DNA of 64,000 nucleotides from Cardiocondyla obscurior (lineage: Eukaryota; Arthropoda; Insecta; Hymenoptera; Formicidae), in contig NC_091880.1 in the NCBI RefSeq assembly GCF_019399895.1, positions 3,100,001 through 3,164,000 of the forward strand, read 5' to 3'. Each line of letters opens with the position of its first letter. Position 1 is the stretch's first letter. Below are positions 1-14,900 of this stretch, piece by piece. Below the pieces are notes generated by a model that ran no database searches, was not told the DNA's origin, and saw nothing but the letters and a program-made list of their open reading frames with translations. Made by a program: the position numbers and the translations under genes.

Positions 1-3000
1 TACCTCCGTGCGCCGACAATAAAAAGCACCGGAAGACGTGGATAGAGTGTAGAAAGGACGAACGACAATGCATCTAGTCGCGGCGACGGCGGCGCCGGGT
101 GGTGGCCGGCGCTTCATCTCGACCTCCTCCGACACTCCGACCAAGTTATAGAAACTTTTTTTTTTCCTCGCCACGAGCAACATGGAGGTGATCGAGGCAA
201 CAGCGGTCGAAACTTACTTATTTCCTGCGGGCAAGAGTTTCGTAAATAGTTGGTCCTCGCGGGGAGCGAATTCCTTTTCCTTTGCGAGCGATAAACAAAG
301 TGTCGGTGCCGATAACCATCGGATATATTGGGTTGCGCGGGTATAGGAAATAAATGAAACAAAGGGATGCTCTTTAAGAGTTGTATCGTACGACGGACGT
401 GCGGCTTCGCGTTATAATAAATAAGAAGAAAAGTACGTAATGTGCTTTTCTTCTTTTAATATTCGAGAAAATAATTTCTTGAATTTAATTTAATTATCCA
501 AGTTTTTTTCTTTTTTTTTTCGATAAATATTTATTGTAGGTATTTTTTTTTAATTATGGTTATATGCAATTTATTCGGTTTGATGGTAATAGATGTAATT
601 TAATTATACGAATTAACTTTTTACACATTAATCGTACGATTTCGTTAATGCAATGGGAGGGAAAACTAAAATGCGGGCAACGGTATGGTCATAAAAACAC
701 CGCGGCTTGTAAATTCGCTCCACCCTTCGATGCGGATATTTATTCTGCCACATTTTCCACGCCTCTTTGTTCCAAAAATCGGGATTGACGTGATAAAATA
801 TTTATCCCACGTTGACGTATATCATCGGCAGCGTAATCACACATCGGTGAATCAATGCGAGTACTTTCTCGATAATGATGCCCGTTCATGTTCAATGCAT
901 CACGCGTTTCATTAGCGCGCGAAGCTGTTATCTACCGATGAAGTACCCCGCGCGATTTTGGTATCCGTAGCCGGATGAACTTATCGCGGTATCTCAAGTG
1001 GGGCAGGGCTTTTGTCGACGCGGACCGGAAGTTACGTACGGTATCGGGCGCGGAACCGCCGCGCCCGTCCAAACTCTCGTGTCGCGCCGGTGCCGGGGGT
1101 TTTATCTTGGCGAGGTAACGCTGGACGCTGCGGCGATAAATACCCGTTTGATATAATGGATAGTGTATGTGTTCGGCCGGGACGCAACGCGTGGAACAAA
1201 TCCCTATTCGTTTCGCGAACGATCCCAGTCGCTCGTACGCGCATAACGTCGATTGCAAAATCCGTATCGTCAAAATTGATATTAGCGATAAATTCACAAT
1301 CTTCCTGGCGATACCGCCACGGCGCGTACACCGATATCCGTCCGCAAATAGAATTTGCCAGTTCTAACGCAATATGTTATAATTATTTATTGCCAGACGG
1401 TGGATCGTTCCGCGCGGTTCTAAATAATCAATAAAATTATCAAATAACGATTACCGTTTCTATTATATTATTATAGGGCGAGAACCGTTTATTAACCGCG
1501 TGCTTAAGTGCGCGTATTAAACTTACGTCTAACGATTCGCGATTTCGCCGCTGGCGAGCCTCTCGGCGAGGTCCTTGCGAAATCGTGCAGTAAGTGATCC
1601 TCCGATCTAACCGTCGCGCACCAGACCCATAACTCTCCTGACGCGATTTGGCCGGCTTCCATCCGCGGAAACATCGCCGCGGTATAGCCCCAGACCGGGC
1701 GGATTGCGTGTACCACAAGGGGTGATATGGGGTTGCGTCACGGGGCACGGGGGCAATGCTATGCCTTTACTAGACGGCGCGCTTATGATTCCTCTCCGCC
1801 TCCTCGTTGCGACGTTACACGTGATGTAGCAGCCAGTTTACGCTATAAATAGCAACGTAATCGCGATGCGACTCTCCTCCATTGCGTTTAAAGCCGAATC
1901 AAAGTCTATTACGGATGTTATCGGTGATTTGATTATCGTGCACAAATGATATTCAGACACTAATTGAGATTAGTTAGTTGCCAGACTTGGAGATGGCAGA
2001 TAACCAATTACGCTAATCTATTTCGAGTATGATATTTAAAGCAGATTACTACGTACTTATTATTATACGTGATTTGATTTTTCTTTCTAATTTTTTTGTT
2101 TTTTGTAATACTGTTTGTTATCGTATTAATATACCTACATTTTTTTTTTTTTTAATTATAATTTTAATTTTAATTATAATTTTCCGGATACGTTTTGCAT
2201 ATTCGTTCGTTCTCGCTGAGTAATAAATTTCACCTGTATGATGCTCAACGTCGACTTAAAATCCGCGCTTAAAGCAACGATTTTGAGCGTAAATATGAAC
2301 GGTTGAGACCATAAGTCACGGGTACGGACGGGAATTACGGTACTCCCTGCAAAAGGTAGTGTAAGGCAGGTCTAGTAACACCTAGCCGTGTTATATCTCG
2401 ACTAGACATGGCGGCTTATGATTTTGGCCAGCGGCATCGTGCGTCATGCGGTAACCACCCTCGTTCTACTGCAGATTGCATCACGACCACGATATTTCCA
2501 TTCATCTGATTGCATGACGTCGGTCGAAAATATCGCGGACTAATAACGCTATGCATGGCCGGCATATATTTGCGATGAAATACGCGCCGCGCCGTAACAA
2601 ACACATCCACAATCGGACAGGCAAACAAACGCGCTTTACACTGCGAGGTAAATACTTAATGTAAATGGCGAAATTACAACGCTTACTATCAGATGTGGCG
2701 TCAATAATTACGTCGGTAAAGCGTATTCTACGAATCGCGAATGCGTTTAGCATTTTTTTTTTTTTTTTTATTACCGGCAATCGTCGATCCCAACATATTT
2801 GATCGATAAGTATCGACACGTGACTCGCTTTTTCGGATGCAAATCTTCGCAAAACGCTTTTCCCGCGATGACGGAAAAAGTCGTACGAGTAAATGTTTCT
2901 CGCTTCACTTTGTACATATAATTTCCGTGACTTATCACTTCGCGTTTACTTGACTTCGACCTTTGGCTGCTTCGCAAATAGAAATATAACGGCGAATGTA

Positions 3001-6000
3001 GAAATAGCTCAGTTATAGACGTTCCGTAGCGGAACAGTTTGCGCGGACGAGCACACGTTCGATAAAAGGAGAGTGGCCGAGCATCACGTAACCCCGTTTA
3101 GCGGCGCAAAGACCGAACCCGTGCATGCCGAAGAGAGAAATATATAGCGGCAATCGCGCGCGTCAACAGCACGATGCAATTGTTATGTCTGAGCTAGACG
3201 AGTAGCTTATGATTCCAATTAGTTACATCCCGTGAGACGTATACAGCCGCTCGGTCGACGCCCGCCCGTTATACTCATCGCCGCGTCACGCGAATCGCGA
3301 GCTGCAGTGTTACGACTTTTCAATCACGTCGCTATCCGACATATCGATACGAATTATTTCGCATTTATAACTGATGACGCCGACCGGCGCTAGTTGAATT
3401 AATTGTACGTGCAATTCGAAGGCAATGCGTTTAATTCCATAATTTCGTTTATTCAAGCATAATCTATCGAGATCTGTTTATCGGGGCGTGAGAGGAAAGG
3501 AATTAAATTTTTTTTTTGACCGCAGATTAAATAAGTAGATAACGTGCCCTTTAGTTCGGTTTCTTTTTAACTTTTTAAGAATACTATTCGCTTATTTAGC
3601 TCCTTCGAAATTAAACAAGTCAAGATAACGAATAGTCGATATCTTTCCCGGATTTTAATTGCTTTCTTGATTTTTCTTTCGATTGTGCGCGCATCTCTGG
3701 AAGTGAGATACTAACAAATTAATTAAACTTCAGACCGAACAGCGGCTCGATCGTGCATAACCAAGTAAATTGCAGGTATTGCGTGCAATATCGTAAAATT
3801 AATTTCCGCGACGTGCGAAACTAAAACTTTGTTCATTTACCAGAGAGTTCATTTTTATAATTTTAAATGTTTAAGACGGTATCTTGTATTTGTGTTACGA
3901 GATTTAAAATATTAATTACGAGATATAAAATAACCAATCTGTCGCAAGATTATTTCAAATAATTTATATTTTATTATAAAAATAAGGAGCGCCATTTTTC
4001 ACGAGAGATAACGCAAAGAGATTTTAAATCTCGCTCGCGTATTCAATTCCGACGACGATAGTAATAATAAATATTTTATTCCCGTTAAGACGTTATTCCT
4101 GTACGAGGTATTGATTCCGTCGGTATTTCTTTCCGGTTTATGTCGGATCGTAAAATATTACGTTTCAATTTGCGGGACTAAAATCGAAAATTGTGGCTCA
4201 CAAATTACGTCGCAGTTGTAAGTAGTAAAAAGTTAATCCCCCGATAGGAAATTTTATCGCGATAAAAACTATCTAGCATAATTTAATTATTTGCATGCAA
4301 TTTCCTTTCACTTCTTTATCTTGCTTTATTGTTTAATTTTACAATTAATTCAATTAAATAAAAGTGAGCGATAAAATGTGATAATACGTATATGCAGATT
4401 TATGGAAAATTGTGAAATTGATTTAATCTTAATACATTTGTCGCAAAACCATGAAACACGTATACCTACCACGCGTACGCGCTCACACACGCGCAGTCTC
4501 TTTCTCCCGTTCGACAAATAATGTTAAATCGTCGTTCAAAAATCAATTTCCTCCAAAATATTCGAGATTTTATAAAAACACGTGTCGTTTGTGTGTGATA
4601 AAATTCATTTTAATTAATTTTCTGCGCATCCAATTTCTATCAAATATGTATCAAATGCATAATAACGTATTCGTTACGCGAGGGATATTCAGGAAACCGG
4701 TCGGCCACATTGGAATTCGCGACGATACGATATTAATAATAATCCCGTCCCGGGCGGTACGACCGCGAATTTCAGGCAGGGTGGCGGGCGTCAGGACGAC
4801 GATCGGGCCGCATTACAATTTGCTCTTTGATGCCGCCGGCGGGAAGCTCCGGAAAGCGTGGTGTCGGGCGAAATTTTCGAGGTGATGAGAGTGCGACGCG
4901 ACGTGCGAATAATACGCATGTCGCGCGCGTGTCATGATCGAGCGAGATCGGCGTGTGTCGCGCTTTGATGATGCAAAATCGATACCACGGACATCATTAT
5001 CGGAGCTTAACGACGTCGGGCGTCGCGCGTTAGCAGTACAGCGCGGATCAGTTTTGTCGGGAGTCGCGTCGTCAGCCAATTAACGTAACGACGGCGCGAC
5101 GATTAACGCTTGCCGCGTGCAATTTGTATATACGTGTACGTATACGTATCGCGTATCTGTAACTCGCACGCCGACGTATGTATTCGCTTCGAATCCGCGT
5201 TATTTCGATCGACACCGCGTTGAAACGATATGTGTTTTACGACAGCGCTCGGCTCGTCCTGCCCGTCTCGTCCGTTCCACCGTCTCTCCGGTTGTGCTTT
5301 ATGGCTATCGTCTTTACGAGTCCACCATCTGGACCGCCGCTGATATTTCGCTGAGTATTAAATCAATGTCTCATATGAAAGATTTTTGCGAGATGCCAAT
5401 CAAACACCTGCGCTTAAATATTTGTGCATTTTGTTTCGTATAAAAATATATATTATATATTAAAGACTTTTTTGTTCTTTTTTTTTTTTTTTTACGGGAT
5501 TTTTATTTTTTATTTTTGACGGGACGAGAAGGGGATATATTTCGAAGCGCGTACCCTACAGGCGGCAGCCCTTTGTTTAGTCGCAAACCACCCTCCGCTC
5601 ATCGAAATTCCTCTTACGTATCTTCTGAGTGCTCAAAGGTCCTAGGGCCTTAAATAGGAAATAGCTGAGATTCAATGGGCCGATCAATTGATATATACAT
5701 CACGTTTGGATCAAATAATTTTAACGTTGTTAGCCGCGATAGTATAAATATCGCAATTATAAATAATAATGTTCCGCAAGCGCCGAGTGATAATTTGAAA
5801 TTATTTAATTACATTTAACGAGAATACAAAGGACCGTTTGTTCCTAGCATTGCGCTGCCGAGAAATTTTGCGATTAATCCACCGGTTGGGAATTATTGAT
5901 CATCCTGCCACGGTAATTATCAGCGTTCTGTACTCGACGTGTCAAAGGGTTAATCACGGTTCCGTGCCATACACGATGAGACGGTAAAGCGACGATATGA

Positions 6001-8076
6001 AATTTTGTACTGTTTATGGCCGATTTGTAGAATTCCATCAATCGATTCGTATTTCAATAAATGAATCAGTTATAGATGCTCGGGCTGCGTGCTGCCGGCT
6101 ATATCTCCATCGAATTTAACAAAGTAGAGGATTGCTCGTGTATAATCCAGCTTTACTGGAATTATTTAGAGAGCTTCAGAATAGAGTTATTTAATATCAA
6201 ATCCCGGATTATCCAATCTATATATTATTAACTATGTATTATTAACATCATAATTTCTTAACAATATAATTTGCTCCTTCTATCGTCGAACGTTATAAGA
6301 AACATCAATACATAAAATAACGCCGTTTGTTAAAATCTCATTCATATTTCATTATTAATTTAAACGTTAATTGTATCGTTTTATACTAAATAAATACTTA
6401 AATGATATTTGTTATAATGAGCAGCTAGAAATTTTTATTATTATGCAATGCAATCATTCGTGAAATGGTAAACTAACTAATTTGCATAAACAATACAATT
6501 AATAATATTTAAACAATATTGTAATATGACGAAATCAATTCTTGTGGAATTACAATTCGGTATATTAAGTTTTGGAAAACGTTATTCATCGGCGCGACAG
6601 GGCGGGCACACACAGCACGTTGCGTTCATATCTTTCCGTGTTCTTACCGCGTGGCAATCCCCGTTCTTCTTCCAGAACAATCGATCCATCGTACCAGGAA
6701 GCAGAGGGTACTTTACGGTAACTACGTGGCGACAAATTATTCAGTACACGGCGATGTCTCCGCGTTAACGATGAATGCAGGCCGTTAGATATTCGCATGA
6801 TAGGACGGCGCGAGACAACCGTAAGAATTCTCGATGAGGTCCGTAATCGCCATCCGTGATTTCTGCCACTCGATAAGAGTCTGATCTGATAACAGGCGTT
6901 CTAGAAATAGCGAATGTTGCATCCAGGAATTTGTCGTAAATTAACGCCGTCGACTTTTAAACGAGGGATGTGTATTTTCGGATACGTAGATATAAATCGC
7001 AAAATTAGAAAAGGGCACGTCGAAAACCTAATTTCGTCAAGCGCAGCTCAGATAAAAATAATAATTATACAATTCAACAACAATTATCTAGTTCAAAATT
7101 ATGTTAATTAATTTATTAATCTTTTTTTTATTTACAATTTTTCTTCAATTAATTACTGTCGTGTTGCAAAAAAAAAAAATGTTTAAATGCGCATATTTTA
7201 TTTATAAAAACCGCTTCGCAACGCTTTTCCGCATTAATTTCCCGCAACTCGGTAAATTAGATTAAGCATCGACGTTTTTATAAAATTCTTGGAAAAGAAA
7301 ATTAAAACGGTTACGCGATCGAAGTCTTTCACGGAAAGAGCCCCACTTTCTCAGTAGTTACATGTGACTTTAGTCAGCCGGTCGGGACGCTCGCGGCGAC
7401 GAGATTCCGTGACGACGGTTTAGGCCGCGAATTTCGCTCGCGACGATCCCGACGATCGTAATCGATCACCTTGCCGAATCTCACGTGCGAGAGGATCCTT
7501 ATCTAGAGCCGCTCATCGACTATCTTCAAAAGGATAGCGGTTCGCTGTTCGAAAACGGATGAAAGCGGTCGGCCCGCGCTAGATTTCCCCGTCCCGACGA
7601 CGGCGTTCCCTTTTTTCATCGTTTCTACCTTACTGCCTCCCTCATCCCTCCCGAGTTGAGCCCGTGGGAATTGGGGATTTGCGGTTTACCGGGAGTGCCA
7701 GACGCAAAAAACAAATGAACGGACCGCCGGATGAGTAGGACATGGAATCCGGCGGCCACCGCCGTCTCTCTTTTACAACCAACCTCCATTTCTTCCTTGC
7801 TGCCTCTGGCTCACCTTTTTCAAAGCCTGATACGTGGCAGCGCGCACATCACCCCGTTATTTCTTCCTATCCCTTCGTATTGTTCTGTTCTTCGGATATC
7901 CGTAGCGCGATGAATTTCAAGCAAATGAAAAGAAAACAATTGTAGGTACGTTGAAAAATATCTAATTCTGTGTTTCTTTTTTTTTTTTAATTTATTAACT
8001 TTTTTTTTTAATTTTTTTTAAACGTTCCGTCAATCCTTCTACTTTGTATGGAGAAGCGCAACGCTGCTCTTAGGCA

Positions 8077-8098
8077 TCTCTCTCTCTCTCTCTATCTC
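8077..8098. repeat. CT microsatellite
   Basis: A run of CT dinucleotides ending in tatctc. Confidence 0.9.
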
Positions 8099-8690
8099 GG
8101 CGGATACTTTTTATTTTATCCGCTTGCCTCGGAATTTAGCAATCGACGAGGAAAGAGAATCTCTTCGTAGAGTAGACTCTTACTTTATATCTATAGTTTC
8201 CAAATCGAATTGATTCAAGAAGAACCTATGAACCGTTATATTTTTTCATCGCGAGGGTGTAAAAAGTTTACGGGCGCGAGGAATATTTAAAATACGGTCG
8301 TCGATCATGCACGCACGTGCTACGTTTCTTGTAAGCGAATTCCGCGTGCGTGCGCGGTCGTCTATCGCGGCAGATATTGAGATTCATCAAGACCGCGTCG
8401 ATGAAAACGGGAATGGGATATTGCCGGTGCGCATTTATGCGCGGTTCGGGGGTAGCTCCGCTGCCCCCGAGGGAAGGAATCGCTCACAGTTTTCTTAAAG
8501 CACATCGTAAAACAGTGGCGCTCGTAAAATCGACCGGTCGTATCGCCGTTGCGGCCCTCTTGACTGCGGTCGCCCGCGCGGAAGGGCCGGCCGGGCGTCG
8601 AGAATAAGGACGGATTCGTTTACCGATGCGGCAGACTGAGCGCGATGTCGCGTCCCGAATGATCGCGGACTGAATTCGTAACACTACGAG

Positions 8691-8718
8691 GGGGCGGGGG
8701 GGGGGAGGAGGGGGAGAG
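8691..8718 (+). repeat. G-run tract with quadruplex potential
   Basis: Several G-runs of three or more (gggggcgggggggggagg and following) in a row on the plus strand. No gene is assigned nearby. Confidence 0.8.
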
Positions 8719-11700
8719 GGCAGGCCATCAAGCGGATTGAAGTGTTGCGGCTCTAATTCGGAGTAGGTATTCCCATTATGCCACGGTGGTACGCGATTTG
8801 CTAAAGTGCGCTGTATATAAGATCTCGGCAGTTATCCCGCGATAAATATGCTACCGGTACCGTGATAAAAGTGAACGTAACGCGTTGGCTCTATCTGCTA
8901 AATTGCGGGCATGATAATTATCGTCGAACCTCCTTCCCCCTCTTTCCTCGCTTATCAGTGGCAATTGGATCTCGTTGCGTACAGAACCGGGCGAGTTCGA
9001 GCCAACGTCAGTTTTCACGTCATTAAGCACGCCGATGTAATTATGCAATTCAAATTTGAATCGGTGTACGCGCAGGGTGAACCGGAAGCGAACCGCGCTC
9101 AGGGTTGAAAGGCGGCTGAAAGCACTCGCGGCGAGACCGGCCGGTAATGATCATTACGGCGGTTGCGTGATACGAGTTTCCGCGACACAATTACGTCTTG
9201 TATACACTTACATATTTGACATCCGGAGAAATTGTATTTCCCAACTGCCATTTAAGTTCGCGCGTTGTTACCCCGTTTATCAGCCCCGAATAGGAAACCC
9301 GCCCTCTCGCTCGATGAACCCCCTGCTAGGTAGACTGCCTTTTGCTTTCGCCGTGCCTGATCCTCCGCCTTCTTCCCGGACGGCCGTCTAAGCTCGAATC
9401 TCAAGAGGAGAGCAGAAGGAAAGGGGGCGAGAATCGCTCGCCCGTCCTTCTCTCATCCTCCGGTGATCCCTAGCAATTCCAGTCTAGCTAATCCCTTGAT
9501 GGTAACACGATTCCGATCCCATGTACGAAATGCTTGCTGACACTCGACCACGCTATCGCTGACAATGGCACGACGTGCTATGATATTACTTTGGCGAAGG
9601 AATGATATGCCGTCGGAAGGGTTCTCGGCGCCATTCTATTATCTTAATAAGATTGCTTTGTTAAACTCGCGCCGTATTATTTTTCCCGAAACATCGTGAC
9701 GATAAAATATTAATTCGCCTAATATCATTGGAATACCGTTATTACGTCGGGCGATATTTTATTATACACATTTTATAAATCGCAAGATTCGGCAGATAAT
9801 GCGAAAATAATTTGTTCGTATTCCAACGAAAAATTAATAATTTATATTTACCTAACGCGCCATATGCCGCGTAATACATTGTCTATCGATCACGAGTACA
9901 ACACGTAACTAGAAGAGGATACGCGAGCTAATGATACGCCTACTTGCCACTCGATCACATTACAGTCGAGAGTTTAATAGAGCCACTCGACATGATGATC
10001 CATATGCCAGGGGTTGAAGCGTATTGCGGCGACCCGATTCTGACGTCAGGCTTGAAATGCCACGGTCGTAATTCCATCTCTTAAGGGGGAAATGAAACGA
10101 ATTGGCATTCGAAGTGTCGCCCGGGCTTAAACGCGGTCACCGTCGTATTACCGCGACGAAAATATGCCATCGCCATTCCGTATTGCATGAACGGGCCACG
10201 GAAGGTAAAACATCCGAGTACCGACGCAATGAAGGAGTTTAACGAACTTACTGAAGCACGTCGTAAAGCTTTTGCTTTTCCGCGATTGTCCCTGGCTCGT
10301 TTCCGCGAATCGGAATGCGAGGTAGGTAGTTCGAAAAGAGAAGCAAAGGGCAGAACGGCGATGAAGAAGTAAAGAGAGGTACAAGCTAGTTTCTACTGAT
10401 CGTAATTGGATTGAGGAACACCGGAGTTCAACGTTATCTGATTTTCGTTTTATGACGATATCCAGTAGCCGGGCTCGAAGAAAGTACAGAAATTAAGAGT
10501 TCCTTCCAAGTTTAGCGCGGACAAAGCGTACATGTTAAGTAACAAATCACGTCGAACAATACCGCGGGATGTGTCGCAATTAAAAAGTATTAGGTTAATA
10601 AATAAGATAGGATTGTTTTTATCAAAAAACGCGTGAAATAGACGAAAGATATTTAAACGTGGTCAGGTACGATCGAATATTTTATTTCTCATCACTCGAA
10701 TGCAATCGTAAGAAAAATTTTAGACAGTTAATCGAGCTAATCGTCGATAAAAGAAATAGAAAAGAGAGAGAAGAAAAAATAATCGCGAGGATTAAACGCA
10801 CATGTTAAACCGCATTAAATTTCCGGTAATAGTTAATTTTACGGGGATTACACACGTACCGCCACAGGCACGTGAACCAGAAATTTTGGTCGTTGCTGTA
10901 CGCGGAATAGACGCGTGTTCGTCCGTGAAATGACCATTAGATCCAGCTGGACCGATACATCTACGCAGAATTCCAGAACAGGAGCCGCGGTAGACGGCAA
11001 GCTAAGCCCCGGTCACACATGTTCGGGGCGCGTGTATGTATATCGGGCAAATGTATCGCTCAAAACGAGCCGCCGCTACGCCATTGGTGTAAATAACTTT
11101 TCGCTTATCTAGAATATGCGACAAATATTGCGCACGGTGTACGAATCGGTGATAAATATAGATTCAGCGGGCTGTAAGGTATAACCCGTTAATAATTTAA
11201 TGTGCTGGTAAAAGCCAACGACCGGTCAGTTAATAAGGATTAAGTAATAGATTCAATTAATTTTAATTACGAAATATATATCAATCGTACGCGACAAAAT
11301 GGGGCTATTTCGTACGTAATATAATTGTAGCGCTTGGGAAATATAATGCGGATTGTACTCGCATATTGTTAAAATAATTCACCGGGTGAAAATTGGTAGC
11401 TATTTAGGTGAAAATAGAAGCTGTTGATGCAATAGCTATTTTCAACTCTGGTAATTGAATTATTGATTAATAGATTGGATAAAAGTCGCTCCGTGTCATA
11501 TTACGTGTACGTATTTTTAAAATCGATTCGCCTCCTAATGTCATATACGTATGTATGCGTCGTATCGCATAAACATGCTTTTTTTAATATTAATGAATTA
11601 CATATCTTCGCGGTGCACTATGGGCTAAGAAGTAACGAGATAAAATAACGTTTAATTTATCAGAATACATTAACGTGTATTAAAGTCGGGTTTTAACACG

Positions 11701-11955
11701 TTAGGCGCTAATTATCGAGGAATTATTGATTCGATAAGAAAATTAATATTTTTACATTAATTGATAAATTTCCCGGATTTGATATATAAATGTATATGAA
11801 AATTTGCACCATTAAATTACCCCTCTTCAAAATTCTATCAACGTTTATTCACGGTAAAGTGGCAGGTATAATTGAGCTAACCGACGATAGTTTATTTCTC
11901 GTCTGACTGTATGGCTCGAACATGTCCGCAATGTAATTTCAGATAACCGACACAG

Positions 11956-11978
11956 GCGCGCGCGCGCCCGCGCGCGCG
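11956..11978. repeat. Alternating CG tract
   Basis: An alternating purine-pyrimidine run of GC dinucleotides, interrupted once by CC, able to adopt Z-form DNA. It lies in unassigned DNA. Confidence 0.85.
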
Positions 11979-14900
11979 AAAGCGCGATCTGAACCGCGGC
12001 TGTTCCAGAAATACATAATTTACTGGCCGACGATGCATTCTGCGCGACCAGATTCGTTACGGGCGCATCCGTCATCGTTCGTTTAACCCGATCGACCGAC
12101 GCCGGCACGCGACGCATGGTGATTAATCATGCAAATTCGCCGGCGCGCAATTGGTGCGCCGGACAGGGGACACCGATAAAACCCCGGCTGGCAATTGTAA
12201 AAAATTCATAAAATACTCGTCGGTACCAAGTAGCGCGACTCCGTCCGTTTCGTCGATCGATGTCGAAACGCTGCACGCGGGGATTACCTCAACGTGGGAG
12301 ACGGCTCCCGGACGCTCACGCGACATAAACCGCCGTCCGCCCTTGTGCATGCGTCTCTGTCACGGGGTGTCTCCGCTATTTCCACGCGCCCGCTTCAATT
12401 TCGTCGGGCTTCGTACGCCGGGGCACGCTTAAATTTCAGAGCGCTACCTTCCCAACGTCGGCGCAACGCGTACGTCTCTTGGTTCTTTCGCGTCGCGAAA
12501 TCGGCGCGACATACGATATACGTCCCGTGCATGGGAAATACGTCATCCGTCTTTTCCGAATTCGCCGGCGACACGAGAAACTAGGACGAATTACGCAAGT
12601 ATTAAAGCGACGATATTAAGCGTGATAATCGTTTCATATTTATCAAACGAGCGAGACCTGGTAGAACGCGTCTGATTTGAAATGTTTCAAATAGTGTTTT
12701 GTATGAGCCGTGTTTTTATGCCGTTTAGCTAATTAGCGATGCTGTAATATGACGCGGATATGATCGCGAAACCCGATACATAAATGTGAGATATATACGT
12801 ATATACTTTTCGAGTAAAACACCGATATATCGCGGAGCTGCCGAGCTCCTTTTAAGCGCCTACAAGTAAGTGTATACGTGGAGGAAGAGGGGCTCGAAAG
12901 TTCCACGACGCTTGAATTCGCCGGGTAAGAAGCCAGGGAACCGCGAGGCTTTTCACAACGAAAGATTTCTCGTGCGTCGTACTTGCCGGTCGGTGTAATA
13001 GCTTTTTAGTTACCTCGCGCGCAGTACGCCCGCGTTCTGACGGTACGGAGTAGCAATTACTCCGCGAACTTGGGCTGCGCTTGTGGGATGGGCGAACAAG
13101 TGGGCATTCAGCCGCGGGTGCGCAGCCAAAACAATTCCCGCGTTCTTGAAAATGCTTTTCGCGATGTGCCGCGGGGAAAGAGTTATGGGAGAATTTTCTG
13201 TACCCCCGGCTCGGTCGCGGCGCTCACCTCCGCCAACTTCCGGCGTGGGAGCTTTGATTCATTTCCGCGCTTCCCGCGGCGAAATGTATCAGGACAGAGC
13301 GAGAAATGATATATCGGAACGCGAAGCGAGTTCTCTCCGTGGTGTAAATTTTGTACCTAATTAGCGGGATTGAGCGTGTTATTTTACCTAGTGGCGACTA
13401 GTGGCGGATCGTCGATCGATGATATTTGATAAAAAAAAAAAAAAAAAACATATATCTATATATATTTAAATGAACATTTCGGGGCTCTTTCGACACTTTG
13501 CAAATTTTCTTTTAATCTCCGCGCGCATTTCGCAACGCCTCAGTGTTAAGTCTGTACGACACGTCAGAGATCTCGTGCGACCTCGTCGAGGCCGCACTTG
13601 TATTACCCTCCAGCCCACGTGAAACCGTGAACAAGATATTACCGCGCGGGGAAGTAGCATGCCAGACACGTTACATTTCCGGCGCATTATCGTCGACAAG
13701 GAGTTCAGAGTTTAATGCGTTTCCCGACTTCTGCCGGATGCTAACGCGGTTCCTGCCGCGAGTCTCGCGCCTCACCCGAGATGTCTAATTATGAGCTGCA
13801 TTTTTCAACGTTGAGACCTATTTCACGACTTATCTAATCACGAGAGCGCTTGCCGCGAGTATAATACGAGGGTGAGTCGTACAATGCGGTTTGTAACCTG
13901 GCAAGTTAATTTCGCCCGACGATTCCAAACGCACGCGCGCACGTTACATTTTAACGGAACGGCGATGTAACGTAAACAAGTTTTCCAGCGTTAAAACTGG
14001 CCCGCGAGCGCTGACCGCCTTCGGAAATCTCAAACGCAGTAAGAGCATCACACCGGGATCATCGACTTAACGACCGGTCGTTAAAAAGCTTATTTCAACT
14101 GTCCCGCGAGTAACGTATACTATCGAAATGATTAACTCTGGCGGAAAATAAATGTATGCTTGGCATCGCAGGACGATGAAAGTTTTATCATTTAATTCGA
14201 CATTTTTGTGACGTTGGCAATAAAACGCTAAAAAAAAAAGAAAGAATAAAATTGTAATATACGTCGAGCGAAAATTCATATCAAAATTTTTTATTTTAAT
14301 TAATTTTTTTAAACATAATTAAAGTATAATATATGATAATCTGAGGGTATCACATTATACATATTCACTGCGAGGAAGGGATGAACTATTATTAATACAG
14401 AGAATCAGTTGATCTACAATAGTTCGACGACAACGTGCACGTATATGTATAAACATATAAATTTGTTGGTGAAACGTGCCGTCCATGAATATCATTTTTC
14501 TTCATATATTTACTAACCTTATTACAGTTTGATAAAATTGAATATGGAACGTTTTGCTTAATAGAGTAAAAGCTTTTGTAATTCGATGTTTAATGCGCTA
14601 AGTCACAATTGAACGGACATGTGATTCACACACGTATGTTGAAATAAAACGTTGACCCTACTAAAAAAATATAAAACAATATCACGGAGCTGTTATATTT
14701 TTAATGTATATAAATATCTCTCTCAATATATCAAAAATTATATTATAATGATAAAAAAAATACTTTAAAGTTTGGATATTATTTTAAAAATCGTGCCAAA
14801 CAAGTTCTAAAATTATCGCGTTTATTTTGCGATATAATTAAATTATACATTTATTAATTTTTATATCGGGAAGCATCTGTTATATTTATATAAATTTATA

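Larger units (their letters stand above)
1..11955. other. No supported gene
   Basis: CpG-rich stretches alternate with AT-rich ones, with scattered T tracts. Open frames of 60-144 codons occur on both strands but overlap one another and lack paired splice signals. A minus-strand stretch at about 1365-1032 stays open for about 110 codons with a protein-like composition, but no acceptor or donor supports it well. Confidence 0.6.
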
